The translations under genes were made by a program, and so were the position numbers. This document shows positions 8,042-16,449 of a stretch of DNA of 16,697 nt, one piece after another. A model generated the notes under the pieces. The model had not been told where the DNA came from. It ran no database searches and worked only from the letters and a program-made list of their open reading frames with translations. The stretch is from Alphaproteobacteria bacterium (lineage in GTDB: Bacteria > Pseudomonadota > Alphaproteobacteria > Puniceispirillales > Puniceispirillaceae). The DNA is taken from positions 1 to 16,697 of the forward strand of contig WTHV01000006.1 of assembly GCA_011525265.1 (NCBI GenBank), read 5' to 3'. Every line of letters begins with the position of its first letter. Position 1 is the first letter of the stretch.

Positions 8042-8058
8042 TAGGGGGGGGCTTGCAA
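8030..8058 (-). promoter_or_regulatory. Candidate promoter with a C8 tract in its spacer
   Basis: Read on the minus strand, TTGCAA (8058-8053) is followed after exactly 17 bases by TAGTAT (8035-8030). Eight consecutive C bases (G on the plus strand, 8044-8051) lie inside the spacer. It would drive the sugar-phosphate transferase with a leader of about 55 bases. The -10 box matches consensus only partly. Confidence 0.35.
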
Positions 8059-8103
8059 ATAAAAGGCATTATGACCAATGCGTCTATCACAGGCTGTTAT
8101 CAG

Positions 8104-9900
8104 CTAGCGTTTATGTCTGTGATACAGAGATTCAAGGCGTCTTTCATAATGTTTTGCGATTTGTCGGCGTCGCAATTCACCTGTGGCAGTCACAAAATTA
8201 TTTTCAACGCTAAAGGCCTCATCAGATAGAATGAAATGGCGAATACGTTCAGGTGCGCCAAGGTTGGCATTCGCTGTTTGTATTCCATCTGAAATCATTT
8301 TTTGTACAAATTCCTCAGGATTATTTTTGCTCTTTGCAAGCTGAAGAATATCAGCGCTTGGCGTGATAACAGCCGTGATGAAAGGGCGTGAATCCCCATA
8401 GATGACAGCCTGCGAAATGGCGGTTTGTGCGTGCAAAACCATTTCAACGCGCAAAGGCGAAATATTCTCACCACCTGAATTGACAATCATATCACGTTTG
8501 ACACCAAGAATTGTGATATGGCCCTCATCATCAATTTCTGCCAAATCGCCTGTATGGAGCCAGCCTTTTTTGATGGTTTGGCGCGTTGCTGCCGGGTCAT
8601 CCCAATAACCTGCCATCACCAAATCGCCTTTAATGCATAATTCTCCCTCGCGAGAGATTTTTACCTCTGCGCCTTTTAATGGCAGGCCGACAGTTCCTTG
8701 TTTGATGTTATCTGGCGGTGTTACTGAGACAACAGGTGAGGCTTCTGTAAGGCCATAGCCTTGAAGTAATGGGACACCAAGGCCATTGAAAAAGTGACTG
8801 ACCTTTGGGTTCAATGCCGCGCCACCAGAAATAAAGGCTTTGAGTGCGCCGCCCATACGGTTCTTAACAGGCAGTGATATTAGCCTTTTGATGATAAGAC
8901 GCTCTCCCCAATTCAAAAGCCTTGCAGGACTATAGCGTTTTGTCTTTTTCGGCTCGGCTGTGGCTCTGGCAAATAAGATGGCTGAGAGCGGGCCGCGTTG
9001 ACGAAAGACCGTTTCGAGCCTCTCTTTTAAAACATCGAACACACGCGGCACAGCTGTCATTAAGGTTGGTTTGATCTCTTGCATGGCGGTGCTTAATAAT
9101 TCGGGGCGTGGTAGGTAGTAAATCTCCGCCAACATATGGATGGGGTAGAATAAGCCAACACTATGCTCATAAGCATGAGAGAGCGGTAAAAATGATAGCA
9201 CACGCTCTTTGGATAAGTTCAAATCTTGAAAGCGTTCATTCACCCCAATGAGGTTTGCCAGAATAGATTTATGCGTCAGCATCACCCCTTTGGGCGCTTG
9301 GGTGGCACCTGAATTATAGATGATACAGGCAATATCCTGGCTTGTGAGATTATCGGCTTGGCTGGGGTCGATTTGAGGGGCTTGCTTGCCTTCTATGATT
9401 AATTCCTCCCATGTCAAAGTCGCCAATTTTAAAGAGGGGCGAAAGATTTTTCCGGGGTTCATAACAACCATGAATAAGCAATTTGGTGCCGCTTGTGCCG
9501 CAGGTTCTACCTGATAGGCAATTTTTGCATTTGAGCAAATCGCCGCTCGTGCGCCAGATTGTTCCAGAAGATAGCCGTAATCAGTACCCGTCTGATTGGT
9601 GAATAAGGGGACGGATATAGCGCCCAGAAGCATAATAGCGAGGTCTGAGATAACCCATTCATGGCGGTTTTCAGAAATAATAGCGACACGCATACCAGCT
9701 GATATGCCGCGCCCACGCAACGCGGCGGCACACCATAAAACTTTATCAGAGATATCTTGCCAGCTTTGATAGTGCCACCCTTTGCGATGCCTTTCCCAAA
9801 TAAAGGGCGCACTGTCACCAATGGCGGCACGTGCAAAAAACATGCTGACAAGATTATGCTCTTTTGGCGGCTTATTTGTAATAGATGAGCTAATTGGCAC
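8104..9900 (-). CDS. Long-chain acyl-CoA ligase-like AMP-forming protein with altered catalytic motifs
   Basis: A 598-residue member of the ANL adenylating superfamily, closest in layout to bacterial FAA1/FadD15-type long-chain fatty acid-CoA ligases. The start NLVSMFFARAA, the A5 motif GYGLTEASP (381-389), A7 WLHTGDLAEID (447-457) and A8 KRDMIVNSGGENISP (468-482) are normal. Two sites are not. The phosphate-binding A3 loop reads YNSGATQAPKG (195-205) instead of Y-T-S-G-T-T-G-x-P-K-G. In the C-terminal A10 region, TATGELRRR stands where relatives have TPT-L/M-K, placing Glu575 at the catalytic lysine. The protein may be impaired in adenylation or do something else. The start is a GTG at 9900 with AAGGA 11 bases upstream. 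It is a single gene, divergent from pepF, with 136 bases to the next gene. Confidence 0.85.
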   Translation of the reverse strand: MPISSSITNKPPKEHNLVSMFFARAAIGDSAPFIWERHRKGWHYQSWQDISDKVLWCAAALRGRGISAGMRVAIISENRHEWVISDLAIMLLGAISVPLFTNQTGTDYGYLLEQSGARAAICSNAKIAYQVEPAAQAAPNCLFMVVMNPGKIFRPSLKLATLTWEELIIEGKQAPQIDPSQADNLTSQDIACIIYNSGATQAPKGVMLTHKSILANLIGVNERFQDLNLSKERVLSFLPLSHAYEHSVGLFYPIHMLAEIYYLPRPELLSTAMQEIKPTLMTAVPRVFDVLKERLETVFRQRGPLSAILFARATAEPKKTKRYSPARLLNWGERLIIKRLISLPVKNRMGGALKAFISGGAALNPKVSHFFNGLGVPLLQGYGLTEASPVVSVTPPDNIKQGTVGLPLKGAEVKISREGELCIKGDLVMAGYWDDPAATRQTIKKGWLHTGDLAEIDDEGHITILGVKRDMIVNSGGENISPLRVEMVLHAQTAISQAVIYGDSRPFITAVITPSADILQLAKSKNNPEEFVQKMISDGIQTANANLGAPERIRHFILSDEAFSVENNFVTATGELRRRQIAKHYERRLESLYHRHKR

Positions 9901-9931
9901 GTCGGCGGATTTCCTTAGATTGGCTTATTTC

Positions 9932-9961
9932 AATATAATGCGGTGCTTTCAGATATTTGAA
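9932..9961. promoter_or_regulatory. Overlapping divergent -10 boxes between the ligase and pepF
   Basis: The plus strand carries a perfect TATAAT at 9934-9939, but no good -35 lies 16-18 bases upstream. The minus strand carries TATATT (9937-9932) with TTCAAA (9961-9956) 18 bases upstream, which could drive the acyl-CoA ligase. The two -10 boxes overlap, so transcription one way could exclude the other. Weak evidence. Confidence 0.25.
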
Positions 9962-10040
9962 AAGAATATGTTGAAACTTTCCCTATCAAATAGTGAAAAA
10001 GATTTGGGTAAGAAAAGGGGTGAAAAACCGCCTAGAAGCA

Positions 10041-10064
10041 CCTATATCAATGATAGGGTTTTTT
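10041..10064 (+). terminator. Weak hairpin with T run in the pepF leader
   Basis: CCTAT (10041-10045) can pair with ATAGG (10053-10057) over a seven-base loop, followed by six T after one G. It lies about 65 bases before the pepF start. A five-base AT-rich stem is poor for termination; it could be a leader attenuator or chance. Confidence 0.25.
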
Positions 10065-10127
10065 GCCTCATATGGTTGTGAGAATAAACACGCACCGTGC
10101 ACGAAATTTGTTAAAGGAAGAGACGAT

Positions 10128-11921
10128 ATGTCACTAAGCGCGCAAAACCAAAAACAACATTTACCAAATTGGTCATTGGCTGATCTTTATGGTGGCATTG
10201 ATGCGCCAGAAATCACAGCTGATGTGGCATTTTGCCAGAGTGAGGCTGAAGCGTTGGTTGCGGCTTATGAGGGAAAAATTGCGACAATAGATGGCGCATC
10301 TCTTGCAAAGATGATTGCACGCTATGAAGCGCTTTCTGATAAGATTGGTAAATTGCTATCTCATGCTGATTTGAACTTTGCCACTGATATGACATCTGCT
10401 GAGGCAGGACAGCATAGCCAGACCTTGCGTGAGAATTTGGCGGCTGTCTTCTCGTCTTTATTATTTATAGAGCTAGAGCTTGCGGCAATGGATGAGGGCG
10501 CTTATCAGGCGGCCTTAGAAGATGAGGGATTTGCGCATTATCAGCCATGGTTGCGTATTGTGCGTGCCGGCGCCCCTCACCAGCTTGAACAACGCCTTGA
10601 GCAGTTGCTTGTTGAACGCGGGCCAGTGGGCAGAGGGTCTTGGGTGCGCCTATTTGATGAGACAATGGCAGGACTTACCTTTGATTTTGAAGGGCAAAAA
10701 GTCTCCGAAGCTGAAATTTTGAATATGTTATCCTCGCCAAATGCTGGTCAAAGACGTGAGGCGGCAGAATCATTCACCGCAGTTTTAAAAGAGAATGAAA
10801 AGCTGTTCACATTGATTTTGAATGTGATTGCCAAGGACAGAAACATTGATGATAAATGGCGCGGGTTTCAGACGCCAATCTCGTCACGTAATTTGGCAAA
10901 TGATGTCGATGACCATGTTGTTGACGCGCTTGCCCAAGCGGTCACAAGTCGCATGAGTGATATTAGCCACCGTTATTATCAGATGAAGGCCAGATGGTTT
11001 GGCTCTGAGACTTTGGCGTGGTGGGACAGAAACGCCCCTTTATTAGGTGATGATGATCGCACCTATAGCTGGGATGAGGCAAAAGAGATTGTGATTTCTA
11101 GCTTTGCCGCCTTTGATCCTGAAATGGCAGAGATTGCCACGATGTTCTTTGATAAGGGCTGGGTTGATGCGGCCATTACACCAGGCAAAGCATCTGGCGC
11201 ATTCTCGCACCCGACCGTGCCATCAGCTCACCCCTATATTTTGATGAATTTTGCTGGCAAGGCGCGTGATGTTATGACATTGGCGCATGAAATGGGCCAT
11301 GGCATCCATCAGGTTCTTGCAGCGCGTCAAGGCGCATTGATGGCAGATACGCCGCTCACTCTGGCTGAGACAGCATCTGTTTTTGCTGAGATGCTTACCT
11401 TCCATCGCTTGCTTGATGAAGCGCCTGATAAAGCCACAAAGCGCTTTATGCTTGCTGGCAAGATTGAAGATATGCTCAATACGGTTGTGCGCCAAATTGC
11501 CTTTCATAATTTTGAAGTTGGCTTCCATACAGCGCGCGCCAAAGGTGAACTTAGCGCAGAAGAAATTAGCGATATTTGGATGGAAACACAGACCCAAGCG
11601 CTTGGCCCGTGCGTCATGACTGATGAAGCCTATCGCAATTTATGGTCTTATATTCCGCATTTCATCCATTCACCTTTTTATGTCTATGCCTATGCTTTTG
11701 GTGATTGCCTTGTGAACGCGCTTTGGCAGGTCTATCAAGATAGTGATGATAAGGCGGCTTTTGTTGCGAATTATAAAACCTTGCTTAGTGCCGGTGGCAC
11801 AAAAAGATACGATGCGGCTCTTGCACCGCTAGGCCTTGATGCAGGTAACCCGCAATTCTGGCATAAGGGCCTTGATATGATTTCTGCCATGATTGATGAA
11901 TTAGAGAGTGTAAGTGCATGA
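10128..11921 (+). CDS. pepF: Oligoendopeptidase F-type M3 family metallopeptidase
   Basis: A cytosolic zinc peptidase of 597 residues that should cut short peptides. The zinc site is clear: HEMGH (H387, E388, H391) with the third ligand E414 in LAETASVFAEM. The N-terminal half is the helical M3 oligopeptidase scaffold, and length and start (PNWSLADLYGG) match pepF/M3 proteins of alphaproteobacteria. The frame is open to 9993, but AAAGGAAGAG lies just before the ATG at 10128 and the upstream codons encode unlikely protein, so 10128 is the start. The last codons overlap the next gene by four bases (ATGA), so the two are translationally coupled. No signal peptide is seen. Confidence 0.93.
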   Translation: MSLSAQNQKQHLPNWSLADLYGGIDAPEITADVAFCQSEAEALVAAYEGKIATIDGASLAKMIARYEALSDKIGKLLSHADLNFATDMTSAEAGQHSQTLRENLAAVFSSLLFIELELAAMDEGAYQAALEDEGFAHYQPWLRIVRAGAPHQLEQRLEQLLVERGPVGRGSWVRLFDETMAGLTFDFEGQKVSEAEILNMLSSPNAGQRREAAESFTAVLKENEKLFTLILNVIAKDRNIDDKWRGFQTPISSRNLANDVDDHVVDALAQAVTSRMSDISHRYYQMKARWFGSETLAWWDRNAPLLGDDDRTYSWDEAKEIVISSFAAFDPEMAEIATMFFDKGWVDAAITPGKASGAFSHPTVPSAHPYILMNFAGKARDVMTLAHEMGHGIHQVLAARQGALMADTPLTLAETASVFAEMLTFHRLLDEAPDKATKRFMLAGKIEDMLNTVVRQIAFHNFEVGFHTARAKGELSAEEISDIWMETQTQALGPCVMTDEAYRNLWSYIPHFIHSPFYVYAYAFGDCLVNALWQVYQDSDDKAAFVANYKTLLSAGGTKRYDAALAPLGLDAGNPQFWHKGLDMISAMIDELESVSA

Positions 11922-13279
11922 GTGAGTTAGATGGCTCAGCCTTTGGCGGGCGAGTGAAACGATATGCCAAGGTGACAAGCACCGTTGGCGGTCTTGCCGC
12001 ACGTATGGCAGGTGAACGCTATCTTGGCATGAAACTTGACAAGGATGCGCATGCCCAACAATTGCGTGCCGCATTAGGGGGGCTGAAAGGGCCATTGATG
12101 AAGGTGGCACAAATCCTGTCCACCATCCCAGATGCCCTCCCGCCTGAATATGCCCAAGAATTAGCTGCCTTGCAGGCAGATGCGCCATCTATGGGATGGT
12201 TATTTGTCAAACGACGTATGCGCGCTGAATTAGGCGCTGATTGGCAGTCACATTTTGAAGCTTTTGAAAAAGAGGCTATCTCTGCCGCCTCGCTTGGACA
12301 GGTGCATCAGGCAATCGGCAAGCAGGGCGAAAAGCTGGCTGTGAAATTGCAATATCCAGATATGACATCAGCGATTGATGCTGACCTCAAACAGCTAAAA
12401 TTGGCCTTTTCTGTTTATGAACGTTTTGATTCTGCTATCTCAACCAATGATATTTATCGCGAATTATCAGAACGTTTGCGTGAAGAGCTTGATTATGAGC
12501 GTGAAGCACAAAATATGAAACTCTATGAGTTGATGCTGAAAAATGAGACTTGTGTGAATTTGCCACAAGCCTACAGTGCGCTCTCAACAAAGCGGCTTTT
12601 GACCATGAAATGGGTTGAGGGGCAAAAGCTGTTATCCTTCCTTGAGACAAACCCATCACAGGATATGCGCAATCAAATTGCTATGAATATGTTCCGTGTG
12701 TGGTATGTGCCATTTTATTATTATGGCGTAATCCATGGCGACCCGCATCTTGGCAATTATTCCATTACGGATGATGGCAAGATTAATTTGATGGATTTTG
12801 GCTCTATCCGCTTATTCCGTCCTGATTTTGTGGGCGGTGTGATTGACCTCTATCGCGCGCTTCGTGATGGTGATGAGGCATTGGCAGTTCATGCTTATGA
12901 AAAATGGGGCTTTCATGGCCTCGATAAGGAAGCGATTTCTGTGCTGAATGTGTGGGCTGGGTTTATTTATGCGCCATTGCTAGAGGATAAGGTGCGCCCG
13001 ATTCAAGCGGTTCGCTCTGGTAATGTCGGGCGTGAGCTTGCTGGCAAAGTTCATGCCGAATTAAAACGTATTGGCGGGATTAAACCGCCAGCAGAATTTG
13101 TGTTGATGGATAGGGCGGCTGTGGGCCTTGGCTCTGTCTTCATGCATTTAAATGCTGAGGTGAATTGGCATCAAGCCTTCCATGAATTAATTGATGATTT
13201 TGACACAAGCCAATTGGCAAAGCGTCAAGAAGAGGCCGCACTTGCCGCAGGCCTGCCACAAGAGCTGCTTGTGCGCTAG
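11918..13279 (+). CDS. ABC1/AarF (UbiB-family) atypical kinase
   Basis: A 453-residue protein-kinase-like ATPase of the family that supports ubiquinone synthesis or lipid handling. Family marks in order: PLMKVAQILSTIPDALPPEY (the KxGQ region, here K62-Q65 with Ala for Gly, as is usual in this alphaproteobacterial branch), the alanine-rich loop SAASLGQVH (122-130), the nucleotide lysine in AVKLQYP (K143), EELDYERE (189-196), HGDPHLGN (273-280) and DFG (293-295). It lacks the C-terminal membrane helices of true UbiB, so the symbol is left open; a cytosolic ABC1 kinase is a better description. It starts inside the pepF stop codon region and is followed by a strong terminator. Function in this organism is inferred from family only. 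Confidence 0.88.
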   Translation: MSELDGSAFGGRVKRYAKVTSTVGGLAARMAGERYLGMKLDKDAHAQQLRAALGGLKGPLMKVAQILSTIPDALPPEYAQELAALQADAPSMGWLFVKRRMRAELGADWQSHFEAFEKEAISAASLGQVHQAIGKQGEKLAVKLQYPDMTSAIDADLKQLKLAFSVYERFDSAISTNDIYRELSERLREELDYEREAQNMKLYELMLKNETCVNLPQAYSALSTKRLLTMKWVEGQKLLSFLETNPSQDMRNQIAMNMFRVWYVPFYYYGVIHGDPHLGNYSITDDGKINLMDFGSIRLFRPDFVGGVIDLYRALRDGDEALAVHAYEKWGFHGLDKEAISVLNVWAGFIYAPLLEDKVRPIQAVRSGNVGRELAGKVHAELKRIGGIKPPAEFVLMDRAAVGLGSVFMHLNAEVNWHQAFHELIDDFDTSQLAKRQEEAALAAGLPQELLVR

Positions 13280-13304
13280 CAAGATTATCACAGAAATGAG
13301 ACAT

Positions 13305-13336
13305 AAAAAAAGGCAGGGATGACACCCTGCCTTTTT
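13305..13336. terminator. Bidirectional intrinsic terminator
   Basis: GGCAGGG (13312-13318) pairs with CCCTGCC (13325-13331) around the loop ATGACA, flanked by seven A on the left and five T on the right, so it can end transcription in both directions. It sits between the convergent ABC1 kinase and pntB, two bases from the pntB stop. Confidence 0.9.
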
Positions 13337-13337
13337 G

Positions 13338-14711
13338 TTAATTCAGCTTAGAGAGAAGCGCATCCACAGAGGCTTTTGCATCGCCATAGAGCATACGAGA
13401 ATTATCCTTAAAGAAGAGCGGGTTCTCAATCCCTGAATAGCCGCGCCCTTGCCCTCTTTTTGAGATCACAACTTGCTTGGCTTTCCAGACTTCCAAAACA
13501 GGCATGCCAGCAATCGGGCTGTTCGGGTCATCTTGCGCCGCAGGGTTTACGATATCATTGGCGCCAACAATGATGACCAAATCTGTTTCAGGGAAATCAT
13601 CATTAATCTCATCCATTTCAAGCACGATGTCATAAGGCACTTTTGCTTCGGCCAATAGCACATTCATATGCCCAGGCAAGCGGCCTGCAACAGGGTGAAT
13701 CGCAAAGCGAACTGATTTTCCTTGGTCACGCAAGCGGCGTGTCATTTCTGATATAGCTGACTGTGCTTGTGCAACCGCCATGCCATAGCCAGGAACAATG
13801 ACAATGCTCTCAGCATTTTGCAAATCACCGGCAAGCGTATCAAGGTCGGTTGGCACCATCTCGCCTTCCACTTCCATTTGTGGGCCAGATGTGCCGCCCC
13901 ACCCGCCAAGAATAACAGATAGGAAATTACGGTTCATCGCCTTACACATAATGTAGGACAAAATCGCACCTGATGAGCCAACAAGCGCACCTGTGACAAT
14001 CAGCAAATCATTGCCAAGCATAAAGCCTGTTGCCGCGGCCGCCCAACCAGAATAGCTGTTCAGCATCGAGACAACCACTGGCATATCAGCCCCGCCAATC
14101 GCCATCACCAAATGCGCGCCAATGATAAAGGCAATCACTGTCATCACAAGCAATGTCCATGTGCCAGCATGCCCAAGATATAGCCAGCCAAGATATAATG
14201 TGGCAGCTAGCATGACAAGGTTGATGGCATGACGCCCCGGCAGAACAAGAGCCTTGCCATCAATTGTGCCAGATAATTTACCATAGGCAATGATTGAGCC
14301 TGTAAAGGTAATGGCACCGATAAAGACACCAAGGAAGATTTCAACTTCATGAATGATGATTTCAACCGCATCTGTTAAGGCAGGTGGATTGAGTTCTGAG
14401 TTGATACCGATAAAGACAGCCGCTAGACCAACAAAGCTGTGAAGGGCGGCAACCAATTGCGGCATGCCAGTCATCTCAACGCGTTGCGCCACAATAGCGC
14501 CAATAACAGCGCCAATGACAAGCATGATGATAAGCCATGATGAGAGACCGACACCTGGGCCAAATATCGTTGCCCCAACGGCCAATGCCATACCGATTAT
14601 GCCATACCATACGGCACGTTTTGCCTTTTCTTGATTTGAAAGACCGCCAAGTGACAGGATGAAAAGCACAGCGGCAGATAGTGATAAAGCTGTTACAATA
14701 TTTTGATCCAT
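13338..14711 (-). CDS. pntB: NAD(P) transhydrogenase subunit beta
   Basis: An inner-membrane protein of 457 residues. It carries most of the proton channel (domain II) and the NADP(H)-binding domain III of the transhydrogenase that makes NADPH from NADH at the expense of the proton gradient. About eight or nine hydrophobic helices fill residues 1-260. The channel histidine is at H91 in ALHSFVG, the same number as in E. coli. Domain III shows VPGYGMAVAQAQ (about 306-317), AIHPVAGRLPGHMNVLLAEA and GANDIVNPAA for NADP binding. It follows pntA after 12 bases, with CTAAGGGAGC before its ATG as ribosome site. The length is close to E. coli PntB (462). Confidence 0.97.
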   Translation of the reverse strand: MDQNIVTALSLSAAVLFILSLGGLSNQEKAKRAVWYGIIGMALAVGATIFGPGVGLSSWLIIMLVIGAVIGAIVAQRVEMTGMPQLVAALHSFVGLAAVFIGINSELNPPALTDAVEIIIHEVEIFLGVFIGAITFTGSIIAYGKLSGTIDGKALVLPGRHAINLVMLAATLYLGWLYLGHAGTWTLLVMTVIAFIIGAHLVMAIGGADMPVVVSMLNSYSGWAAAATGFMLGNDLLIVTGALVGSSGAILSYIMCKAMNRNFLSVILGGWGGTSGPQMEVEGEMVPTDLDTLAGDLQNAESIVIVPGYGMAVAQAQSAISEMTRRLRDQGKSVRFAIHPVAGRLPGHMNVLLAEAKVPYDIVLEMDEINDDFPETDLVIIVGANDIVNPAAQDDPNSPIAGMPVLEVWKAKQVVISKRGQGRGYSGIENPLFFKDNSRMLYGDAKASVDALLSKLN

Positions 14712-14723
14712 TATTCGGCTCCC

Positions 14724-16286
14724 TTAGCTTTTCTGGAACATCGCAAGCATGCGACGTGTGACCATAAAGCCACCGGTTATATTAATTGTGGCAATCAGAA
14801 CCGAGATGCCAGCCAGAAGGCTGACGATAAAATTCGGGGAATTAAGCTGCAAGAGCGCGCCAAGAATGATGATGCCTGAAATCGCATTTGTCACAGCCAT
14901 GAGTGGGGTATGCAAAGAATGGCTTACTTTCCAAATCACTTGGAAGCCAACAAAACATGATAAGGCAAAAACGATGAAATGCTGCATAAAGCTTGCTGGT
15001 GCGTAGGCACCTATTAGTAACATGAACAAGCCACCAAAAATCAACATGGCGGTTTGTTGGCGTCCAGCCTTTTTCATTGCAGCCAATTCTGCCGCGGCTT
15101 TTTCTTCTGCCGTTGGCTCTGCTGGCGTGGCTGTTTGCGGCTTGCCAATGGCTTGAATTTTCAAAGGTGGCGGCGGGAATGTTATCGCGCCATTATGCAC
15201 AGCTGTAACGCCTCTGATGACGTCATCTTCCATATTAATAACTGCGACACCGTCTTTTTCTGGGGTCAGATCATCCATCATATGGCGCAGGTTTGTGGCG
15301 TAAAGATTAGATGATTGTGTTGCCATGCGGCTTGGGAAATCAGTATAGCCAACGACTTTGACGCCATTATCTGTTTCGATAATCTCACCTGCTTTGGTCA
15401 GGTCACAATTGCCACCTTGCTCTGCTGCCAAATCGACCACAACAGAGCCTGGCTTCATTAAGCCAACCATTTCAGCAGGCCATAATTTCGGCGCAGGTCT
15501 TCCGGGGATAAGGGCGGTTGTGATAACAATGTCAATTTCCGGTGCTTGGGCACGGAAAAGCGCCATTTCCTTTTCAATGAATTCAGGGGAGGCCGGCTTA
15601 GCATACCCGCCTTCACCAGAGCCATCTTCTTCGAATTCCAACATCAAGAATTCAGCACCCATAGAGTTAATCTGTTCTGCAACCTCGGGGCGCACGTCAA
15701 AGGCTCTGACAATGGCACCAAGTGATTGCGCTGTGCCAATTGCCGCAAGGCCAGCAACACCAGCGCCAATGACGAGCACTTTGGCAGGTGGTACTTTACC
15801 AGCGGCTGTGATTTGCCCTGTGAAGAAACGACCAAATTGATTACCTGCTTCAATAACCGCACGGTAACCAGCAATATTTGCCATTGAAGATAGAACATCC
15901 ATTTTCTGCGCACGCGATATACGCGGCACCATATCCATCGCAAGCAATGAGGCACCTTGTGCTTTGACTTGTTCAAGCAATGCCTCATTTTGTGCAGGTG
16001 ATGCCCAGCAAATCAAAACCTGCCCTTTGCGCAAATGGCCTATTTCTTTTTCCTCTGGGTTTCTGACTTTTAAGATAATATCACACGCCTCATAAAGAGC
16101 GCTGGCAGAGGATGCCACCGTTACACCTGCGGCCTCATAATCAGTATCTTGGAAGCGTGCTGATACACCAGCACCTGTCTCAATCTGACAGTCATAGCCA
16201 AGTTTTTGCAAAGCTTTGGCACTTTCAGGTGTCATTGCCACACGGGCTTCACCTGCCAATAGCTCCTTAGGGGCGCCGATGATCAT
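14724..16286 (-). CDS. pntA: NAD(P) transhydrogenase subunit alpha (fused form)
   Basis: A 520-residue partner of PntB. Residues 1-380 form the NAD(H)-binding domain I, with SSMANIAGYRAV (133-144), the FGRFFTGQITAAGKVPPAK stretch, VIGAGVAGLAAIG (GxGxxG at 174-179) and DVRPEVAEQ. An Ala/Glu-rich linker (385-410) leads into four membrane helices (about 413-508). This is the single-chain form as in E. coli (510 residues), not the split PntAA/PntAB form of Rhodospirillum. The frame continues to a TTG at 16313, but AGAGGAG seven bases before the ATG at 16286, and the family start MIIGAPKE, fix 16286. It is first in the pntAB operon, with a good promoter candidate upstream. Confidence 0.96.
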   Translation of the reverse strand: MIIGAPKELLAGEARVAMTPESAKALQKLGYDCQIETGAGVSARFQDTDYEAAGVTVASSASALYEACDIILKVRNPEEKEIGHLRKGQVLICWASPAQNEALLEQVKAQGASLLAMDMVPRISRAQKMDVLSSMANIAGYRAVIEAGNQFGRFFTGQITAAGKVPPAKVLVIGAGVAGLAAIGTAQSLGAIVRAFDVRPEVAEQINSMGAEFLMLEFEEDGSGEGGYAKPASPEFIEKEMALFRAQAPEIDIVITTALIPGRPAPKLWPAEMVGLMKPGSVVVDLAAEQGGNCDLTKAGEIIETDNGVKVVGYTDFPSRMATQSSNLYATNLRHMMDDLTPEKDGVAVINMEDDVIRGVTAVHNGAITFPPPPLKIQAIGKPQTATPAEPTAEEKAAAELAAMKKAGRQQTAMLIFGGLFMLLIGAYAPASFMQHFIVFALSCFVGFQVIWKVSHSLHTPLMAVTNAISGIIILGALLQLNSPNFIVSLLAGISVLIATINITGGFMVTRRMLAMFQKS

Positions 16287-16351
16287 TGCTGGTCTCCTCT
16301 GATTGTAAGACAATTTCCTTAATGGTTTATTCGGAAATAAGCGGGGGTTAG

Positions 16352-16380
16352 ATTAAATCTGTAGTAATGATTTCTTGCAA
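16352..16380 (-). promoter_or_regulatory. Candidate sigma70-type promoter of pntAB
   Basis: On the minus strand, TTGCAA (16380-16375), exactly 17 bases, then TTTAAT (16357-16352), which gives an expected start near 16345 and a leader of about 60 bases before pntA. It begins only a few bases after the rpsU terminator, a tight but logical arrangement. Confidence 0.5.
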
Positions 16381-16385
16381 GTTAT

Positions 16386-16413
16386 AAAAAAAGCCGCCTA
16401 AAAAATAGGCGGC
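16386..16413 (-). terminator. Intrinsic terminator of rpsU
   Basis: On the minus strand an eight-base stem (16413-16406 paired with 16400-16393, GCCGCCTA/TAGGCGGC) closes a five-base loop and is followed by seven T (16392-16386). It lies 37 bases after the rpsU stop codon. Confidence 0.9.
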
Positions 16414-16449
16414 CTTGCATAAGTCTAAAGAAGAAGGAGTAAAATTACT

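Noticed and set aside
7968..8103. A terminator for the acyl-CoA ligase
   Set aside because: ACA/TGT half-sites around 8090 give only a three-base stem and no T run follows; I see no intrinsic terminator here.
9507..9851. A 114-residue minus-strand frame rich in hydrophobic residues
   Set aside because: It is a different frame of the acyl-CoA ligase gene on the same strand, whose frame carries all the family motifs.
9993..10127. N-terminal extension of pepF by 45 residues
   Set aside because: The extension has no family counterpart, and the ATG at 10128 has a strong AAAGGAAGAG site and matches the usual start of PepF proteins.
11223..11597. A 124-residue open frame on the minus strand
   Set aside because: It is antisense to the catalytic region of pepF, including the HEMGH site, and does not resemble a protein family.
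15358..15840. A 160-residue open frame on the plus strand
   Set aside because: It lies wholly inside pntA on the other strand, whose protein is unmistakable; the translation is low-complexity Ser/Pro/Ala and has no ribosome site.
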